This document shows positions 59,801-64,000 of a stretch of DNA of 64,000 nt, piece by piece (the first letter of the stretch is position 1; each line of letters begins with the position of its first letter). The notes under the pieces are model-generated. The model was not told the origin of the DNA. It was given only the letters and a program-made list of their open reading frames with translations, and searched no databases. This stretch comes from Hybos culiciformis (lineage: Eukaryota > Arthropoda > Insecta > Diptera > Hybotidae). Location: NCBI GenBank assembly GCA_964007475.1, contig OZ023275.1:33212029-33276028 (forward strand), read 5' to 3'. Both the position numbers and the translations under genes were made by a program.

Positions 59801-62800
59801 GTTAAATATAATAATTCTTATAAAATTTTAATATTTATAAAATATTTATAAAACAAATAAATAAAAATACATATTTTTATAAGTTTTCTACATCAAAATA
59901 TGGACACCACATTTTTCGTTTCAAGGATTGAGGAAAAGTAAAAAGGCAACACCTATAAATTTTTAAACGAAACCAAATGAAGGTTTATTGTTCTAATTAA
60001 AAAGTTAATCTAACAATTCAAAGTTTTTTTTCCTACTTTTTTTTTTCTACATACATTTTGCATCTGGTTTATTGTTTTTTTTTTTTTAACTTTATATGCG
60101 AGTTTCCCACAAAAAGCAAATTAGGTTAGTGAAATATATATGTATGATTATTTTCCCTTTTAGGGTTTTTAAAAATGTATGAAAAAAGTAATATAGCGGA
60201 AATATATGTAGCACCCTAAATTTATATATTATTTTTAACAATGAAAATTTTTAAATTTTATTTTCCAAAAATAAATTCTTATCATTTAAGTTATGTGTAT
60301 ACGTAGAAAAAAAATCGAATTTTTAATAACAGATCTGCAAGGGAATCCAAAATATTAATCAAAGCGGAGCAGCTTCATAAAGATTATTTCAAATACCCTG
60401 ACTATTTGATACTGAGTTTTTGAAAATTTGCTGAACAAAAAGTTCCGTCAAATTTTATTTTTCGATGGCAAATCGCATATTTTTACAATTTAAATTATCA
60501 GGCCGTTTGTGCTGCTTCATTTTCTTTCTTAATAAATAAATCAGACATTATACAGAACGGGGAAAAAATATAGAAAAACTGCAAAAAAAAATTGAGTAAA
60601 AAAAAAGAAGAAAATTTTCCTTTTCGACCATTATCCTTTTTACACTGAAATTCACATTTCAATTCATAAATAATTGAAAAAAATATTCTTCTATGCACAA
60701 ACATATACCTACTCCATTCTATCAACATTTCATTGAGACTATCTTTTTTGTTTCAATTAAGTTCTTTGTTTTTATAAAAAAAAAAAAAAATTAAAAAAGG
60801 TTATCAATTTTGTTTTTAAAGGTAAAAAATTCTGCTTTCATATACTCTTAAAATAGATTTTTTTTTCCATAGCGTTGTCGAAATTAAGTATATAATTAAC
60901 ATACATGTTTGTTATAAAAAAATATAAAATAAAAACACTAAAAATATAAATGAATTTTTTAAAGCAGGCTTCAATAATAAAAAAGTTAATTTTTTGAATT
61001 TGTAGTTGACGAATGTTAAGTTGGATGGCTAAAAGAAAACTTTAACAAATTTTCCCAAAAATATAAACTTAAATAAATATTATTGTTTCGTAATATCAGC
61101 CAAACGTCTATTTCTACTAAGAAGACTTCAAATCTTCAAATACAAATTTATTTCTTCCCAAAGATATTTTTAATTATTATACAGAGTAATTAATTTTTTC
61201 CAACTTATAGTGCTGGAACAGTTTAGAGATAACGCAAACCTATCCTATATTATAATGAATGTGTCAGCCAAAAAAAAAAACCATTCAGTTCATTTTGTAT
61301 AAATTAGTCCCAACAAACTAAATATACAATTTTTTTTAACTTTTTGCAAAAATATTTGCTTTATTTAATGTTAAAAAAAAAAAATCAGATTTTTTTACAT
61401 ATACTTAATTTAAAACCCCCTTTTTTAGATTAAGCAATTTGGTTTTCTGGTTAATCTTATTTATTTTTATATTTTTTTTTTTAACTTCATTGAAAACGTT
61501 ATGAATTATTTACTCAGTTTTGAACCAAAAATGTCCTTTTTATAAAAAAATTATTATTATATACTTTTTTTTTTTTTGATATAAAAGTTTCTTTTTTTTT
61601 AATATCTCTATTGTGTAACGTTTCGAAAAATTGTCTAGACAAAAACAGGAAATCCAAATAAAATGTGGAATTGTGGGAACATGTTAACATGTTGAAATAT
61701 ATATAATGTGTTGTTCTTTTTTTTCCCAAGGAAATTTAATAATAAAAATAAAGAGCTTAACAAAAATATTTAAAAAAAAAAAAAATTTGTTTTAAAAGTA
61801 TTTATTTTTATTAAAAATGAAACTGATAGTATTCGTTCTGGGCTTATTTATCTTTCCAACTTACTAATAATTATATCTTGTTATCGTTTCAAACGATCAT
61901 AAGTTAATATTTAATTAAGATTTTGTTGCTGATAAGGCTAGGCTTAAAGCTTGAAAGCATACTATAATTATAATAAGAAATGCATTTGTTTCATTCGAAG
62001 CCTTATCTTATATCTGGTAACTACATATATATTTTCAGATTTCTCAAGGATTCTGTGAAATTCGGTATATATAAAATTCCGAACTGCCATTACTGAGACG
62101 AAATTCAATAAACTTTCTCTGTGTGGAAAAAATATTTGTGATATTTAAAACTTTTTAGAAAATATGAATCATACATTTTTTCAAGTATAACTTCATTTGT
62201 ATGTGATATCAATTTCAAATTTTCATAAATATACAGAAATTGATAAGGGAAAACTTTATCTCTTTATAATTTATATATATAAATATACTTCTATATTGAG
62301 ATAATTTTATTGTAAATATTTTATTTTTTGCTTGCGGGGCTTAAGGAATTTTTAGAGTTTGTGGAAATTTCTATATTTTTAAGAAATTTAAAAGATATTA
62401 TAATAATCTTTATATCAATAAAATGTAAGTATGTTTAGCTCATTTTATGCTTATATTTTATGTATTGTGTATATAGAAATTAATACAGTTTATGCTTTGA
62501 AATAAACTATGTTTATAAGTTAAAAATAAAATAAAAATAAAGATGTGATAAAATAAGAAAGTTAAACTTTTTCATAATTTTACCTTTTCTTAATGTTTTC
62601 CTTTCGTTATAAGTAATGGAAACGGAATTGCAAGAATATTTTAATTTGACAATGACACTGTAAAATTATTGAGGTGAATTTGATTTGAAAAGAAATAATA
62701 ACATAGTTTTCTATGTTTATAACTTGCTGAGCATTATGGAAGATAGAAAAACTCTGAATTCGGATTGAGAATATATATGTATTTAAAATATGGATTAAAA

Positions 62801-62841
62801 AATGGGAGATTTGGAATTGATCACTATTTATAGGTGTGTAT
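56851..62841. other. Intergenic A/T-rich DNA with GC-richer islands
   Basis: No gene recognised. The patch at 57275-57440 (ATTAGGTCAAGACAAGCGG, GGACGGGAACATCAACC) is less A/T-rich but has no homologue that I recognise. The patch at 59411-59560 contains CCCAACCCCCGGC and, on the minus strand, one frame of ordinary composition broken by two stops, suggesting a decayed repeat or coding fragment. A small hairpin, ACACCAATGCT/AGCATTAGTGT, lies at 58294-58322. Confidence 0.4.
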
Positions 62842-63102
62842 ATCGTCTGCTGAGAAATGAAACAACGTATGACATTTATACGTCATTATTTGACAATAGC
62901 ACCATTGGATTCCTCGTACTCGATTTTATAAGTACAACTACTTTGCAATATTCTTAATGTTGATTAAAATGTGTTTTTTAGATGAAAATTGTACGCTACT
63001 TGATATTTTTTCATACGTTTTTTTTAATTTTCAAATCTTTATATTCAAATTACTCGAAACTGTACTTTTCATTATACGTTGTTTCATTTCTCAGCAGACG
63101 AT
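62842..63102 (+). mobile_element. 261-bp MITE, copy 2 (TA-flanked, mariner-like)
   Basis: This is the inverted partner of the element at 9571-9831, the same length with about seven differences. Terminal inverted repeats are ATCGTCTGCTGAGAAATG at the left and its reverse complement at the right. The edges are consistent with a TA target duplication. It is non-coding. The open frame from 62957 runs through it by chance and is not a gene. Confidence 0.85.
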
Positions 63103-64000
63103 ATGGTACATGTCAGTTGACTATTATATCAAATTTATATATATTTCTACGTTCTACTTAAGAGTATATTACGTAAGTAATTTAGTTAACTTTTAATTTT
63201 CACTTGTCAGTGAATGGAATAAATTTAAAAACAACCATCCAGCTTTCAAAATTATGTAAAAGAAATGTATTCACATAATTTACGAAGATATTTTTCCTAA
63301 ATCGTTTCTTATCTTAAAATACAACCTTTTTGGTAGAAAGATATTGAATATTTCGTTACACACCTTGAAATAAAATGAATATGTATATGAAACAGCATCG
63401 TTAATTCAACATAAAATATTTACTATGCAATGTATCGTTTAAATGTTGCCACTTTATTAGAGTAAACAGAGTTCCAGGTACATAAAATATAAGACATAAA
63501 AAATTCTTGCAGCATAAATTATCAAGAACTGTGAACCCGAAAAAAAATTGTAATTTGCAATAAAAGAAATTGAAAAAGAGAAAAATAATGGATTAAGGAT
63601 TTCTATTTTAAATTTGCCTTAATTGTGTAAGCTTAGTATATAATGGCATTCAATATTTTTAATGCAGCTATTCAAAATAAACATTTCATAAGTTAAGAAT
63701 AAAGTTTGTCACTTTTTATTTTTTCTATGGAATCAAAATTTTATATATAGGTCAAATCGAACTAGTCCTTCCGTCAGTCCGTTCATATGTCCACGAAACC
63801 GTCTTAGATAAATATCAGGTAAAAAGGAGCCGATTTTAAAAAAATAAAGCCTAAATCAGAATTTTCAAAGCATTTTATCATTTTAATATATTTAAAACTT
63901 CATAAAAATTTAAATTTTAAATATATTCATATCAATACAGTTAAAAATCTATGTTTTCAATTAATGAACTGTAAATTTCAAATAAATTTATCTTAATATT
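63103..64000. other. A/T-rich flank with a GC-richer repeat-like patch
   Basis: No gene recognised. At about 63753-63835, CTAGTCCTTCCGTCAGTCCG followed by TCATATGTCCACGAAACCGTC looks like the CGTC-type simple-repeat-derived core found in many insect interspersed repeats. The window ends in A/T-rich sequence. Confidence 0.4.

Overview
The window looks like 64 kb of a very A+T-rich eukaryotic genome, most probably an insect. Three things support this: short exons joined by GT-AG introns with GTAAG donors and TTTCAG acceptors; two secreted proteins carrying the first half of the arthropod single-domain von Willebrand factor C (SVWC) pattern; and a genome background full of small non-autonomous DNA transposons. 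I cannot fix the insect order. There are no bacterial-type operons, ribosomal RNA genes, CRISPR arrays or recognisable viral genes. Most short open frames are chance products of A/T-rich DNA.

Region by region. At 0.9-6.9 kb there is a pair of duplicated three-exon genes in the same orientation, at 975-1560 and 6074-6842. They encode 87- and 83-residue secreted SVWC-like peptides with matching TATA regions, intron positions and intron phases. The 4.4 kb between them is a transposon nest. It holds two copies of one palindrome-containing, minisatellite-bearing element (1760-2195 and, inverted, 4609-5759). The second copy carries an inserted 535-bp hAT-like MITE with an exact 8-bp target duplication. 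Between them lies an older inverted-repeat element (2978-3715) that carries an inserted 404-bp MITE with a TTA duplication. From about 6.9 to 48.2 kb I recognise no gene. This stretch holds two complete hAT-like MITEs (18683-19671 and 28921-29641, each with an exact 8-bp duplication), one copy of a 261-bp MITE whose near-identical inverted partner lies at 62842-63102, a TTAA-flanked MITE (46714-46893) and a few GC-richer islands. Two of those islands look like small internal exons (21207-21270 minus, 27650-27694 plus), so the desert may be intron of a long gene.

At 48.2-56.9 kb there is one plus-strand locus that I read as a gene with alternative last exons. Two shared exons encode a signal peptide and a compact six-cysteine domain. 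They can be spliced, always in phase 1, either to an exon at 49738-50420 (Asn/Gln/Pro-rich stalk plus a C-terminal hydrophobic segment) or to an exon starting near 55536-55542 and ending at 56629 (a long Gly-Tyr-Gln repeat protein with small hydrophobic islands). One form would be membrane-anchored and the other secreted and glycine-rich, as in cuticle, silk or other extracellular-matrix proteins. The remaining sequence to 64 kb is A/T-rich with a few repeat fragments.

Gene models are read by eye from splice sites and reading frame. No transcript or database evidence was available.
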